Virus record (IMG/VR): IMGVR_UViG_3300036853_000288
Span: 1-45,912 of that record
DNA length: 45,912 nt
Source: a virus
Reading direction: 5' to 3' (one strand)
Of this stretch, positions 12,599 to 19,378 are shown piece after piece. The notes beneath the pieces are model-generated. The model saw only the letters and a program-made list of their open reading frames with translations, did not search any database and had not been told where the DNA came from. How positions within the stretch are numbered: the first letter of the stretch is position 1; every line of letters begins with the position of its first letter. The position numbers and the translations under genes were made by a program.

Positions 12599-12874
12599 AT
12601 GCCCGTAACCACTAGCGTCGCCACCCTCGTAACCGCCATCGCTACGGCCCTGATCGCCATCGGCGGCGTCATCACCTCGGTCACCGTGCTCCTGCCGATC
12701 CTGCGCGGCACCCGCGCCAACAGCAGGCAGATCATCGAAGTGCACACGATGGTCAACCAGCAGCGCACCGACCAACTGCGCTACCAGGAGCGCCTCATCG
12801 AAGCGCTGACCGCCGCCGGCGTCGCCGTGCCGCCCGACTCGTCGCTGCGCGGCCCGAGCGGCGGGCCGGCTTGA
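12599..12874 (+). CDS. Membrane protein with coiled-coil tail
   Basis: A 91-residue protein (MPVTTSVATLVTAIATALIA...) with one long N-terminal membrane segment (about 6-35) and a helical tail (IIEVHTMVNQQRTDQLRYQE). Its stop overlaps the -35 of the next promoter. Function unknown; a holin-like or membrane-tethering role is possible. Confidence 0.6.
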   Translation: MPVTTSVATLVTAIATALIAIGGVITSVTVLLPILRGTRANSRQIIEVHTMVNQQRTDQLRYQERLIEALTAAGVAVPPDSSLRGPSGGPA

Positions 12875-12898
12875 CATGTCTGCGATGCATGGTAGACT
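12871..12898 (+). promoter_or_regulatory. Leaderless promoter for the methyltransferase operon
   Basis: TTGACA (12871-12876), 16-bp spacer TGTCTGCGATGCATGG, TAGACT (12893-12898), six bases before ATG 12905. This is the best match to consensus in the window. Confidence 0.8.
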
Positions 12899-12904
12899 AC
12901 TGGC

Positions 12905-13141
12905 ATGACCGAGAAGGCACCCACGGACGCCGAGCTGGCCGAGCGACACGACAAGGCGCAGGCGCTGCGGGCGCGCCAATGGGCCGCGAACGCGAAGCTG
13001 CGCCAGGCCACAGCCCGACCGTTCGCCACGCTGCAGCAGGTGAAGCGCCCGATCCTGGTCGAGGTGGCGGACGCGTACGGTATGCCGATGGCCGCGAACG
13101 CTACCAGGAGCGAGCTCATCGCCTTCATTGAGTCGATCTAG
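12905..13141 (+). CDS. Small protein with a SAP/HeH-like C-terminus
   Basis: A 78-residue helical protein (MTEKAPTDAELAERHDKAQA...). The C-terminal ILVEVADAYGMPMAANATRS-ELIAFIESI resembles a helix-extended-loop-helix or Rho-N/SAP-type DNA-binding motif. It is the first gene of the methyltransferase operon, two bases before the next start. Confidence 0.6.
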   Translation: MTEKAPTDAELAERHDKAQALRARQWAANAKLRQATARPFATLQQVKRPILVEVADAYGMPMAANATRSELIAFIESI

Positions 13142-13142
13142 A

Positions 13143-14519
13143 ATGACGATCACGATCGGCTCCCTGAGTTCCGGGTACGGCGGGCTGGAGATGGCGCTGG
13201 GCCTCTGGCTCGGCGCGGTCGACGTGCGTTGGCACAGCGAGATCGATACCGACGCGTCGCGGGTGCTCAAGACGTGGTGGCCCGAGGTGCCGAACCTCGG
13301 TTCGTTCGCCGATGAGGACTTCTGGGAGTGCGCCGAGCGCGTGTATCTAATGTGCGGCGGCATCCCCTGTCAGCCGTTCAGCGCGGCCGGCCGCCAGCAG
13401 GGTGAGGCCGACCACCGTCACCTCTGGCCGTTCTGGCGGCGCGGCATCGCACTGCACCGGCCGGCAACGATCGTCTTCGAGAACGTCGCCAACCTGACCC
13501 GCGGCAAGATGCGCCCGATCTTCGACGGCATCGTGGCCGACCTACTCGCGCTGGGCTATGACGTGCGCTGGTGCCTGCTGGGCGCCTGCGCGGTCGGCGC
13601 CGCCCACCACCGGCACCGCGTCTTCCTGCTCGCCTGTCGCTCCCGCACCACACCGCACGCGCGCCAGGTCCAGGTGGCGACGTGCGGCCAGAAGCTCGCC
13701 GCCTACCTCCCCACTCCGAGCGCGGTCAGCTACGGCAGCAACCGGGGCGGCGGTGCCGGTCGCGTCGGTCCGGTCCGGCATTCGCTGGACAGCATGGCGC
13801 GTGCCGAGTTGCTCCCTTCGCCAGCCGGCCGCGACGGCTCGACGCGCGGGGAGGGCAGCGCGGAGTTCTGGGGGCGCCGTCGCGAGCTCGGCGGCACGCG
13901 CGCGGTCGCGGGGATCACACTCGGTGCCGCCGTGACGCTGCTCGCCACGCCGCAGCATCGCGACGGGCGCGAGCCTTCCTCGACGCTGAGCGCTGAAACT
14001 GCGGCTCGCCGGGAAGCCGCCGGCAGGCGGAACCTCGAAGACTCGGTGGCCCTGCTGCCGACTCCCCGCAGCGTGGACAGCACGCGCGGCCCAGCCGCTG
14101 CCGATCGGACCCGCCCCGAGAGCAATGGCCAGGATCTGGCGCAGGTGCTTGTCGCGCTCCTGCCGAGTCCGCGCGTCACCGACGCGCGCAACGGGGGACC
14201 GAACCAGGGCATCGCCTCGGGGGACATCGCACTGCCCAGCGCCGTCCAGCCCGAACGCTGGGGCCGCTACGCCGAGGCCATCGCGCGGCATGAGACGGTG
14301 CTGGGCCGACCGGCGCCGGAGCCCACCGAGATCGGGCCGCGGGGCGGCCGCCGGCTCGCCGCCGCCTTCAGCGAGTGGCTGATGATGCTGCCCGAGGGAC
14401 ACCTCACCTCGGTGCTCGACCGCAATCCCGCCCTCGCGCGGGCCGGCAACGGCGTGGTGCCGCTGCAGGCCGCGACCGCATTGCGCCTGCTGTTCGAGGA
14501 TCTGGTGCGCCGGCGTTGA
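13143..14519 (+). CDS. DNA cytosine-5 methyltransferase
   Basis: A 458-residue enzyme that should transfer a methyl group from S-adenosylmethionine to C5 of cytosine. Motif I is GSLSSGYGGLEMALG, motif IV GGIPCQPFSAAGRQ (catalytic Cys), motif VI FENVANL, motif VIII-like HHRHRVFLL, and motif X AGNGVVPLQAATA near the end. The middle (about 195-350) is unusual: five repeats of the type LLPTPRxxD, in place of a plain target-recognition domain. It probably protects phage DNA from host restriction. No cognate endonuclease is seen. The start at ATG 13143 follows the previous stop directly. Confidence 0.9.
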   Translation: MTITIGSLSSGYGGLEMALGLWLGAVDVRWHSEIDTDASRVLKTWWPEVPNLGSFADEDFWECAERVYLMCGGIPCQPFSAAGRQQGEADHRHLWPFWRRGIALHRPATIVFENVANLTRGKMRPIFDGIVADLLALGYDVRWCLLGACAVGAAHHRHRVFLLACRSRTTPHARQVQVATCGQKLAAYLPTPSAVSYGSNRGGGAGRVGPVRHSLDSMARAELLPSPAGRDGSTRGEGSAEFWGRRRELGGTRAVAGITLGAAVTLLATPQHRDGREPSSTLSAETAARREAAGRRNLEDSVALLPTPRSVDSTRGPAAADRTRPESNGQDLAQVLVALLPSPRVTDARNGGPNQGIASGDIALPSAVQPERWGRYAEAIARHETVLGRPAPEPTEIGPRGGRRLAAAFSEWLMMLPEGHLTSVLDRNPALARAGNGVVPLQAATALRLLFEDLVRRR

Positions 14520-14545
14520 CGTGTCTGCGATGCATGTGATACTGT
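14516..14545 (+). promoter_or_regulatory. Leaderless promoter for 14552-15012
   Basis: TTGACG (14516-14521), 18-bp spacer with TCTGCGATGCATG, TACTGT (14540-14545), six bases before ATG 14552. It overlaps the methyltransferase stop and is nearly identical to the promoter at 15041. Confidence 0.7.
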
Positions 14546-14551
14546 ACTCGC

Positions 14552-14818
14552 ATGACGAAGAAGAGCGAAGCGCAGACCCCGGCCAATCGAATCATTGCCA
14601 ACTTCACAGACCGGCAGGGGCGCAAATGGATGCGCGAAGCGGGTCGTACCGAGATCACCGTGCCGCATTACCCCCTCGGCTGGTTGCCGCTCGATGAAGC
14701 ATGGAGCGCGGCGCTCGATGCGGCGATCACGGCTGGCGAAGTTCACTTGGTCGAACTTCCGCGTCGCGCTGGTTCCGGCACCGTTACCTTTGTCGTGAAG
14801 GGATCGGCCTCGAAATGA
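14552..14818 (+). CDS. Hypothetical small protein
   Basis: An 88-residue protein (MTKKSEAQTPANRIIANFTD...) with a leaderless start. A mixed strand/helix pattern and no known motif. It is coupled by ATGA to the next gene. Function unknown. Confidence 0.6.
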   Translation: MTKKSEAQTPANRIIANFTDRQGRKWMREAGRTEITVPHYPLGWLPLDEAWSAALDAAITAGEVHLVELPRRAGSGTVTFVVKGSASK

Positions 14819-15012
14819 CGCAGACGAGCACCCCGAAGGCCGGCCAGACGATCCGCCTCACGAGCGTTGCCCCCGTGTCGGCCGCGCACCTCGGCGAGGT
14901 GGTCACGGTCAAAGCTGTCCTACCCAACGCCATCGTCACGGACGGCGGCATCTTCCACCTGCGCTGGGGCACCAAGCGCAACCCCGGTGACCTGGGATTC
15001 GAGGTCGTCTAG
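14815..15012 (+). CDS. Hypothetical small beta-rich protein
   Basis: A 65-residue protein (MTQTSTPKAGQTIRLTSVAP...) that looks like a small beta barrel (EVVTVKAVLPNAIVTDGGIF). ATGA overlap with the gene before. The 22-bp direct repeat at 15009 begins at its stop. Function unknown. Confidence 0.6.
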   Translation: MTQTSTPKAGQTIRLTSVAPVSAAHLGEVVTVKAVLPNAIVTDGGIFHLRWGTKRNPGDLGFEVV

Positions 15013-15030
15013 TGCCCCACGTGCTGGGCG
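15009..15030. repeat. 22-bp direct repeat, left copy
   Basis: CTAGTGCCCCACGTGCTGGG plus CG, identical to 15251-15272. It flanks a promoter-gene cassette of 242 bp. Both copies begin at or just after a stop codon. Confidence 0.75.
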
Positions 15031-15040
15031 GAACAGCTGC

Positions 15041-15070
15041 TTGACATGTCTGCGATGCATGTGATACTGT
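15041..15070 (+). promoter_or_regulatory. Leaderless promoter for 15077-15250
   Basis: TTGACA (15041-15046), 18-bp spacer with TCTGCGATGCATG, TACTGT (15065-15070), six bases before ATG 15077. Confidence 0.7.
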
Positions 15071-15076
15071 ATTCAC

Positions 15077-15250
15077 ATGACGCAGACGGGCGAGACTCGG
15101 ACGGCACGCGAAATCGCGATCGACTTCTACCGCGCCGAATGGAGCATCGACGAGGTAGCCGCGGCAGAGATGGTAGAGGACCTGAGCGTCGAGGAACTGG
15201 CTTCGATCTCCACCGCAGTCGCCGCCGCGCCGCATCTGGCGCCCCGGTAG
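15077..15250 (+). CDS. Small acidic helical protein in a repeat-flanked cassette
   Basis: A 57-residue protein (MTQTGETRTAREIAIDFYRA...). It is acidic and helical, with an EEVxAAExVE-like centre (IDEVAAAEMVEDLSVEELAS). It has its own leaderless promoter and is bounded by 22-bp direct repeats, so it may be an acquired gene unit. Function unknown. Confidence 0.6.
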   Translation: MTQTGETRTAREIAIDFYRAEWSIDEVAAAEMVEDLSVEELASISTAVAAAPHLAPR

Positions 15251-15272
15251 CTAGTGCCCCACGTGCTGGGCG
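15251..15272. repeat. 22-bp direct repeat, right copy
   Basis: Exact copy of 15009-15030, directly after the stop of the 57-residue gene. It also encodes the last residues of a minus-strand mini-gene. Confidence 0.75.
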
Positions 15273-15316
15273 AGCAGGGCGGCCACGACGATCACGAAGA
15301 CGAGCCCCCCGATCAC
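15251..15316 (-). CDS. Possible 21-residue membrane peptide
   Basis: GTG at 15316 overlaps the stop of the upstream gene as GTGA and opens a 21-residue, almost purely hydrophobic peptide (VIGGLVFVIVVAALLAQHVG). The size fits a single membrane helix. It could be a real mini-protein translated by coupling, or part of a frameshifted longer protein. Confidence 0.3.
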   Translation of the reverse strand: MIGGLVFVIVVAALLAQHVGH

Positions 15317-15579
15317 CGCGGCATAGGCGCGGTATCGGGGGCTGAGCTCGGCTCCCCCTGCTGATAGGGCAACGCGCTGCGCGCCAGCGCCACGGCGTGG
15401 TTCGCCGGGATGAGGCCGAGGATCACGACGTAGGTCCCGAGCAGCCACGGATTGACGTGGCCCGTGTGCTCCTGGTGCCACACCCCCCACAGCGCCAGCC
15501 CGGTCATCCCGACGTCGCGTAGGGCCGCGAAGACCACCCGCCAGCGGGAGCCAGCCTGCGTCTGCTGTGCCGCGCTCAT
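15313..15579 (-). CDS. Two-helix membrane protein
   Basis: An 88-residue protein (MSAAQQTQAGSRWRVVFAAL...) with two membrane segments (about 14-36 and 45-68) and a Pro-rich tail. GGAG lies seven bases before ATG 15579. It is an isolated minus-strand gene among plus-strand genes, and its topology resembles holins. Confidence 0.55.
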   Translation of the reverse strand: MSAAQQTQAGSRWRVVFAALRDVGMTGLALWGVWHQEHTGHVNPWLLGTYVVILGLIPANHAVALARSALPYQQGEPSSAPDTAPMPR

Positions 15580-15687
15580 TCATGCACTCCGGCCCCTCCG
15601 TCAGTAACGCCCGGCGCCCGGAGTCCGGGGGCGACTGTCAGCACACAGCGTATCGGCCGCCGGAACCCTCGGCCATCCTCGCGCCGC

Positions 15688-15716
15688 TGGACAGTACGCG
15701 ATGCATGGGATAGGGT
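15688..15716 (+). promoter_or_regulatory. Leaderless promoter for the resolvase operon
   Basis: TGGACA (15688-15693), 17-bp spacer with CGCGATGCATGGG, TAGGGT (15711-15716), six bases before ATG 15723. Confidence 0.7.
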
Positions 15717-15722
15717 CAGGGT

Positions 15723-15881
15723 ATGAGCAAGACCAGACAACGGCGCCGGCTACTGGCGCTGCGACGCTATGACGAGCGCTGGCGCAAGCTGGCCCACGAC
15801 ATCCCCTATCCGAAGATCAGCCTGGCACTGTTCATGCGTGCGACGCAGGTGCCCTTCAAGCGTCAGTGGTGGCCGCGGTGA
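15723..15881 (+). CDS. Small basic protein
   Basis: A 52-residue, strongly basic protein (MSKTRQRRRLLALRRYDERW...) with a leaderless start. It is probably helical and nucleic-acid binding. The stop overlaps the next GTG (GTGA). Function unknown. Confidence 0.6.
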   Translation: MSKTRQRRRLLALRRYDERWRKLAHDIPYPKISLALFMRATQVPFKRQWWPR

Positions 15882-16066
15882 TCGCCGAATGGGATGGGCC
15901 GGCGTGGGCCGCGCCGCTGTGCGTCGAGCGCCATCGCACCGGCGCCGAGGTCAGCCTGCCGTCGACCGGTCGGACGTTGCTCGGCGCGCTGGCCGCCGCC
16001 CTCGCGCAGAAGTTGATCGACGCCAAGCAGTTCCAGCTCGCCCTCCCGCTGGGCCGACGCTCGTGA
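15878..16066 (+). CDS. Hypothetical small protein
   Basis: A 62-residue protein starting GTG (IAEWDGPAWAAPLCVERHRT...). A strand-like N-terminus is followed by a helix (LLGALAAALAQKLIDAKQFQ). Coupled by GTGA on both sides within the resolvase operon. Function unknown. Confidence 0.55.
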   Translation: MIAEWDGPAWAAPLCVERHRTGAEVSLPSTGRTLLGALAAALAQKLIDAKQFQLALPLGRRS

Positions 16067-16269
16067 AGCTACGGCAGGGCCGACGCAACCCACTCACGCT
16101 GTACGTGCAGCTCGGCGACGAACCCAGCGATACCGATCCGTGCCTTGGGATGGTGCTCAACCAGCACGTCGCGGCCATCCTCTGCCGACTGGTGAACGAG
16201 CGTCCCGAAGATCAGGTCTGGGTCCAGCAGGCGCTCATCGGCGCCATGGCCGAGCAGCTCATTCCATGA
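16063..16269 (+). CDS. Hypothetical small protein
   Basis: A 68-residue protein starting GTG (KLRQGRRNPLTLYVQLGDEP...). A short strand region (LTLYVQLG) and helices (QHVAAILCRLVNE) are visible but no known motif. Coupled by GTGA and ATGA to its neighbours. Function unknown. Confidence 0.55.
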   Translation: MKLRQGRRNPLTLYVQLGDEPSDTDPCLGMVLNQHVAAILCRLVNERPEDQVWVQQALIGAMAEQLIP

Positions 16270-16694
16270 TCCTCGTCGACACGTTCGTTGCCGGCCTGCC
16301 GCGGACCAAGGGCAGCCTGGCCAAGCGCCCGAACGGCACGCTGTACGACAGCGTGATCGACTCGGGCAAGTGGCGCGCGCTCATGGCCGGCGCCGTGCGC
16401 GACGACTACCAGCGACACTGGCTGGGCCGTAGGGATCTTGGCCCCGGCCCACACGCCGGCGTCGTGCGCGTGGTCGCGGTGTTCAGGCTGCCGGTGGATC
16501 CACTGGCACACGGCGCCGGCGACCTCGACAAGCTGACACGCAATCTGCTCGACGCACTCGGCACGCGCTCCAAGAATCCGCGCTACAACGGCGGAGTGAT
16601 CGTCGACGACAATCAAGTCGTGACGCTGTACGTGCAGAAGATCGGACCGAATGAGCGCCCGGGCGTGAACGTGCTCATCGAAACGTTGTCATAG
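16266..16694 (+). CDS. RusA-like Holliday junction resolvase
   Basis: A 142-residue endonuclease that should cut four-way DNA junctions. The RusA signature is clear: acidic GDLDKLTRNLLDALG (about 91-105) and VIVDDNQVV (about 116-124), with conserved D and K. The N-terminus (VAGLPRTKGSLAKRP) also fits the family. Length is near the usual 120-140. It resolves recombination or replication junctions before packaging, and fits with the RecB-like nuclease. Last gene of a four-gene coupled operon. Confidence 0.85.
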   Translation: MILVDTFVAGLPRTKGSLAKRPNGTLYDSVIDSGKWRALMAGAVRDDYQRHWLGRRDLGPGPHAGVVRVVAVFRLPVDPLAHGAGDLDKLTRNLLDALGTRSKNPRYNGGVIVDDNQVVTLYVQKIGPNERPGVNVLIETLS

Positions 16695-16714
16695 TCTCCG
16701 ATGCATGGTAGACT
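16686..16714 (+). promoter_or_regulatory. Leaderless promoter for 16721-17707
   Basis: TTGTCA (16686-16691), 17-bp spacer with CTCCGATGCATGG, TAGACT (16709-16714), six bases before ATG 16721. It overlaps the resolvase stop. Confidence 0.75.
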
Positions 16715-16720
16715 GAGTAC

Positions 16721-16927
16721 ATGACCAACATCGAGAGCACTGACGCGCAGGCCACGGCTGACTACATCGAGCTGACCGCGCGCCTCGGCCTGCCGGACGA
16801 CAAGCAGAGCGCCGTCCTCGCCTGGACCGGCGAGAACGCCGATCACCTGTGGACCGACGACGAGATCGACAAGCTGATTGAGATTTGGCACGCCGACGTG
16901 CGTCGCATCGACCGTGAGCGTGGCTGA
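16721..16927 (+). CDS. Small acidic protein
   Basis: A 68-residue acidic, helical protein (MTNIESTDAQATADYIELTA...) with a leaderless start. Many D, E and W residues. Function unknown; acidic phage proteins of this size are sometimes inhibitors of host enzymes, but nothing here proves that. Confidence 0.6.
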   Translation: MTNIESTDAQATADYIELTARLGLPDDKQSAVLAWTGENADHLWTDDEIDKLIEIWHADVRRIDRERG

Positions 16928-16928
16928 G

Positions 16929-17207
16929 ATGGACACCCATCATTTCATTCCCTCGCGACCGGACGGCGTGGCCTGCATCGCCGGGCGCGACATACCGTCC
17001 GGGTACGAAGTCTGCGGCTACCCAGCCGGGCACCCGATCCACGCCACCACGCCGGCCAAGGCGCGCACCGGCGTCAGCGATCGCACGGCCGCTGCCCGCA
17101 ACGCGCTGGCCAAGCTGCACCTCGAAATCCACGATGCCGTGATTCCGCACTACGACGACCGCAACCGGATCCGCGAGCTGCTGCGCATCATCGAGCAGGC
17201 GCTGTGA
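16929..17207 (+). CDS. Hypothetical protein with a Cys/His motif
   Basis: A 92-residue protein (MDTHHFIPSRPDGVACIAGR...). HHFxP...C...C-G-Y-P-A-G-H-P-I-H may bind zinc. The C-terminal half is helical (NRIRELLRIIEQAL). ATG 16929 was chosen over GTG 16920, which is also possible. Coupled to the next gene by GTGA. Confidence 0.6.
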   Translation: MDTHHFIPSRPDGVACIAGRDIPSGYEVCGYPAGHPIHATTPAKARTGVSDRTAAARNALAKLHLEIHDAVIPHYDDRNRIRELLRIIEQAL

Positions 17208-17707
17208 ACCGCCGCCGCACCCTCGGCCTGCTGGCCGTGCTGCCGTTCGTCGGCGCCGCTGGCAAATGCGACAAAAAGAAGCCGGAGCACCACGAGAACA
17301 ACCACAACGACGCCCACGACGTGCAGCCCGACCCGTACCGGGTCAACAAGGATTTCCCCAACCACCACGTTGTCGCGCTGAGCGCGTGGATCGAGCCGCA
17401 GTACGGCCCCTACCGCGTGCAAGCCACGGCCAAGGATCTGAACACCGGCGACCAGACCACCCTCACCGATGATCCCACCGACAAGAGCGGCACCACCGGC
17501 GAACTCATCGGCCCGGGGCGGCAGTGGAAATACACCCTCGCCTTCCCGGCCGGGCACCGCTGCGAGGTCAACGTCCACGTGACGGCGAGCAAGCCCGGCT
17601 CGACGAGGGGCTACATCGCGCTCCGGACGATCGACCGGCGCCCAGGCCAGAAGTCGGTGGGCTTCAACGGCTTGGCCGCCGCATCGCTGTACACGATCTG
17701 CGAGTAG
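17204..17707 (+). CDS. Predicted secreted or membrane-anchored protein
   Basis: A 167-residue protein starting GTG (NRRRTLGLLAVLPFVGAAGK...). A basic N-terminus, a hydrophobic core and a Cys at residue 22 resemble a signal or lipoprotein signal, though the lipobox is not standard. A His/Asn/Asp-rich segment (EHHENNHNDAHD) could bind metal. The rest looks like a beta sandwich. A phage-made exported protein could change the host surface, for example to block other phages; this is inference. Confidence 0.6.
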   Translation: MNRRRTLGLLAVLPFVGAAGKCDKKKPEHHENNHNDAHDVQPDPYRVNKDFPNHHVVALSAWIEPQYGPYRVQATAKDLNTGDQTTLTDDPTDKSGTTGELIGPGRQWKYTLAFPAGHRCEVNVHVTASKPGSTRGYIALRTIDRRPGQKSVGFNGLAAASLYTICE

Positions 17708-17717
17708 CGACATACCG

Positions 17718-18284
17718 ATGAAATACTCCTACGCCCCCGGATCGGCTGCCGCGCACGATGCCGCTGTGGCCGCCGATCCGGGCCCCGGGCCGGCGCCGGC
17801 GTACGCCATCCTCCGCCCCGCTCAGCCGTACGACCTCACCACCCCGGGTACGCCGGCCGGCATCATCGCGGTCGCGCGAGCAGCCGAGGCGGGCGGCGTA
17901 TGGCAACACCGGGCGACGTTCGCCTTGGCTGCTGCCAACGACGCTGAGAGCGCCGTGGTCGCCTCGCTGTGCCTGCGCCTACAGGCAGACCTGCCCGGCC
18001 GACCACGACGCGCGTGGGTGGCGTACGCGCGGACCGCGGCGGGAGGGTGGCGCCCGAACGGCGCCGCGCTGCTCGACTCGGCGGCCGAGCGCCCGATGCG
18101 CGTGATCGGCATCGAGGAGCTCAAGGCGACGCTACGCGGCGAGCCGTGGGCACCCCCGCCCCCGCGTACGCCACCGGTTACCGTGCCGTGTCCAACGTGC
18201 AGCGGGCCGCTGCGCCTCACCAACGCCGGCAAGCCCTACGCCAACCACCGATGCGAGAAGACACAGACAGAGGGGCGATCGTGA
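17718..18284 (+). CDS. Hypothetical protein with C-terminal zinc ribbon
   Basis: A 188-residue protein (MKYSYAPGSAAAHDAAVAAD...). An Ala/Pro-rich start, a middle domain, and a C-terminal ribbon (CPTCSGPLRLTNAGKPYANH, then RC) are visible. No good ribosome site lies before ATG 17718. Coupled by GTGA to the next gene. Function unknown. Confidence 0.6.
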   Translation: MKYSYAPGSAAAHDAAVAADPGPGPAPAYAILRPAQPYDLTTPGTPAGIIAVARAAEAGGVWQHRATFALAAANDAESAVVASLCLRLQADLPGRPRRAWVAYARTAAGGWRPNGAALLDSAAERPMRVIGIEELKATLRGEPWAPPPPRTPPVTVPCPTCSGPLRLTNAGKPYANHRCEKTQTEGRS

Positions 18285-18496
18285 GCGAGGTCAACTGGAA
18301 CGGCGGGAGTCTCGGCCGCCCGGCCGCACGCGGCATGAACCAGGTCAACGGCGGGAAGCGCGCGCCACGCCGCTTCAACGCCACGTGCAAGTTCTGCCTG
18401 CTGGGCATCTACGACGGCGACCCGCGGGTGTGGCTGAGCAAGCCGATGGGTCTGTCGCACGAGGGATGCGCAACGACGCAGCGGGAGGCATCGTGA
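18281..18496 (+). CDS. Zinc-finger-like small protein
   Basis: A 71-residue protein starting GTG (SEVNWNGGSLGRPAARGMNQ...). ATCKFCLLGIYDG followed by LSHEGC forms a Cys-Cys-His-Cys site. The N-terminus is basic and Gly-rich. Coupled by GTGA on both sides. Function unknown. Confidence 0.6.
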   Translation: MSEVNWNGGSLGRPAARGMNQVNGGKRAPRRFNATCKFCLLGIYDGDPRVWLSKPMGLSHEGCATTQREAS

Positions 18497-18657
18497 GCGA
18501 CGACGTTATCGAGCCGAGCTGGTCGGTATTCGACAAATGTCCAAAACCGATGTGTCGCGCGCTGCCGGGTGATCCATGTATTGACGCGCGCAGTGGACAA
18601 CGACGACCACGCACGTTGCGCAATCCACACAAAGGACGCAAGAAGCTCCCCCGTTGA
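18493..18657 (+). CDS. Zinc-finger-like small protein
   Basis: A 54-residue protein starting GTG (SDDVIEPSWSVFDKCPKPMC...). CPKPMCRALPGDPCIDARSG followed by a basic H-containing tail matches the CxxC-xxGxPC family also seen at 33029-33217. These short proteins are common in actinophages and of unknown role. Confidence 0.6.
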   Translation: MSDDVIEPSWSVFDKCPKPMCRALPGDPCIDARSGQRRPRTLRNPHKGRKKLPR

Positions 18658-18683
18658 CCGCAGTCTGCGATGCATGGTAGACT
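18654..18683 (+). promoter_or_regulatory. Leaderless promoter for 18690-19366
   Basis: TTGACC (18654-18659), 18-bp spacer with TCTGCGATGCATGG, TAGACT (18678-18683), six bases before ATG 18690. It overlaps the stop of the gene before. Confidence 0.75.
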
Positions 18684-18689
18684 GCTGAC

Positions 18690-18998
18690 ATGACGCAGAT
18701 GACGATCCTCCCCGGTGGCGACAAGGGCGTGCTGGCCAGCCCTCAACACCTGCTACTCATCGCGATGCGCAACGGCGGCGGCTTCATCGCCCGCGGCGCC
18801 GGCGCCAGCCGGCCGCAGTTGATCGCGTTAATGAAGGCGGGCTACGCGAAGCTGACCACCGAGCGCGAGGGTGCACGGATCATCGTCACCGGGGCCACCC
18901 TCGCCCCGCACGGCGAGCGGCACCTGGAGCTGCTCGATGAGGCGCTGGCCCGTAAGCAGCACATCGAGCACATCGTGGCCCACGGATTCGGGAGCTGA
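18690..18998 (+). CDS. Possible winged-helix-like protein
   Basis: A 102-residue protein (MTQMTILPGGDKGVLASPQH...). Helices followed by a two-strand wing (YAKLTTEREGARIIVTGATL) suggest a winged-helix fold, but no family is certain. Leaderless start. It could be a regulator. Confidence 0.55.
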   Translation: MTQMTILPGGDKGVLASPQHLLLIAMRNGGGFIARGAGASRPQLIALMKAGYAKLTTEREGARIIVTGATLAPHGERHLELLDEALARKQHIEHIVAHGFGS

Positions 18999-19000
18999 CC

Positions 19001-19366
19001 ATGGTCAAGGTCGAAATGAACGAGATCGTCATGATGGTCGATGGCCACGGCCGCACCTTGCGCACACATCGCGGCAAGGTGGTGAAGATCGGCCGGGCAT
19101 GGATCACCGTCGAGACAGAGGATTACCCGGGCTGGACCGAGCGGTATCGACTCGATGATCAAACCAACGGCGGCGGCTACTCCTACTCCCCGCGCTTCTA
19201 CACCCTGGCCCAGTGGGACGAGAGGGAGCGGCAGGCGCAGGCGACCAAGGTCATACGCGATCAGGGCATCAGCATCAACTTCGAGTCGCCGTGGCGCGGC
19301 CGCGAAGTCGAGCTGGCCGCGCTGTTGACCGCGGCGAAGACCACTGATCACGTCTCCGATGCATGA
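19001..19366 (+). CDS. Hypothetical protein
   Basis: A 121-residue protein (MVKVEMNEIVMMVDGHGRTL...). The N-terminal half is beta-rich (GKVVKIGRAWITVETEDYPG), the rest helical. GGGAG lies six bases before ATG 19001. Its stop overlaps the next promoter. Function unknown. Confidence 0.6.
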   Translation: MVKVEMNEIVMMVDGHGRTLRTHRGKVVKIGRAWITVETEDYPGWTERYRLDDQTNGGGYSYSPRFYTLAQWDERERQAQATKVIRDQGISINFESPWRGREVELAALLTAAKTTDHVSDA

Positions 19367-19372
19367 TAGACT
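19345..19372 (+). promoter_or_regulatory. Leaderless promoter for 19379-19630
   Basis: TGATCA (19345-19350), 16-bp spacer with CTCCGATGCATGA, TAGACT (19367-19372), six bases before ATG 19379. Confidence 0.7.
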
Positions 19373-19378
19373 GGGAGC

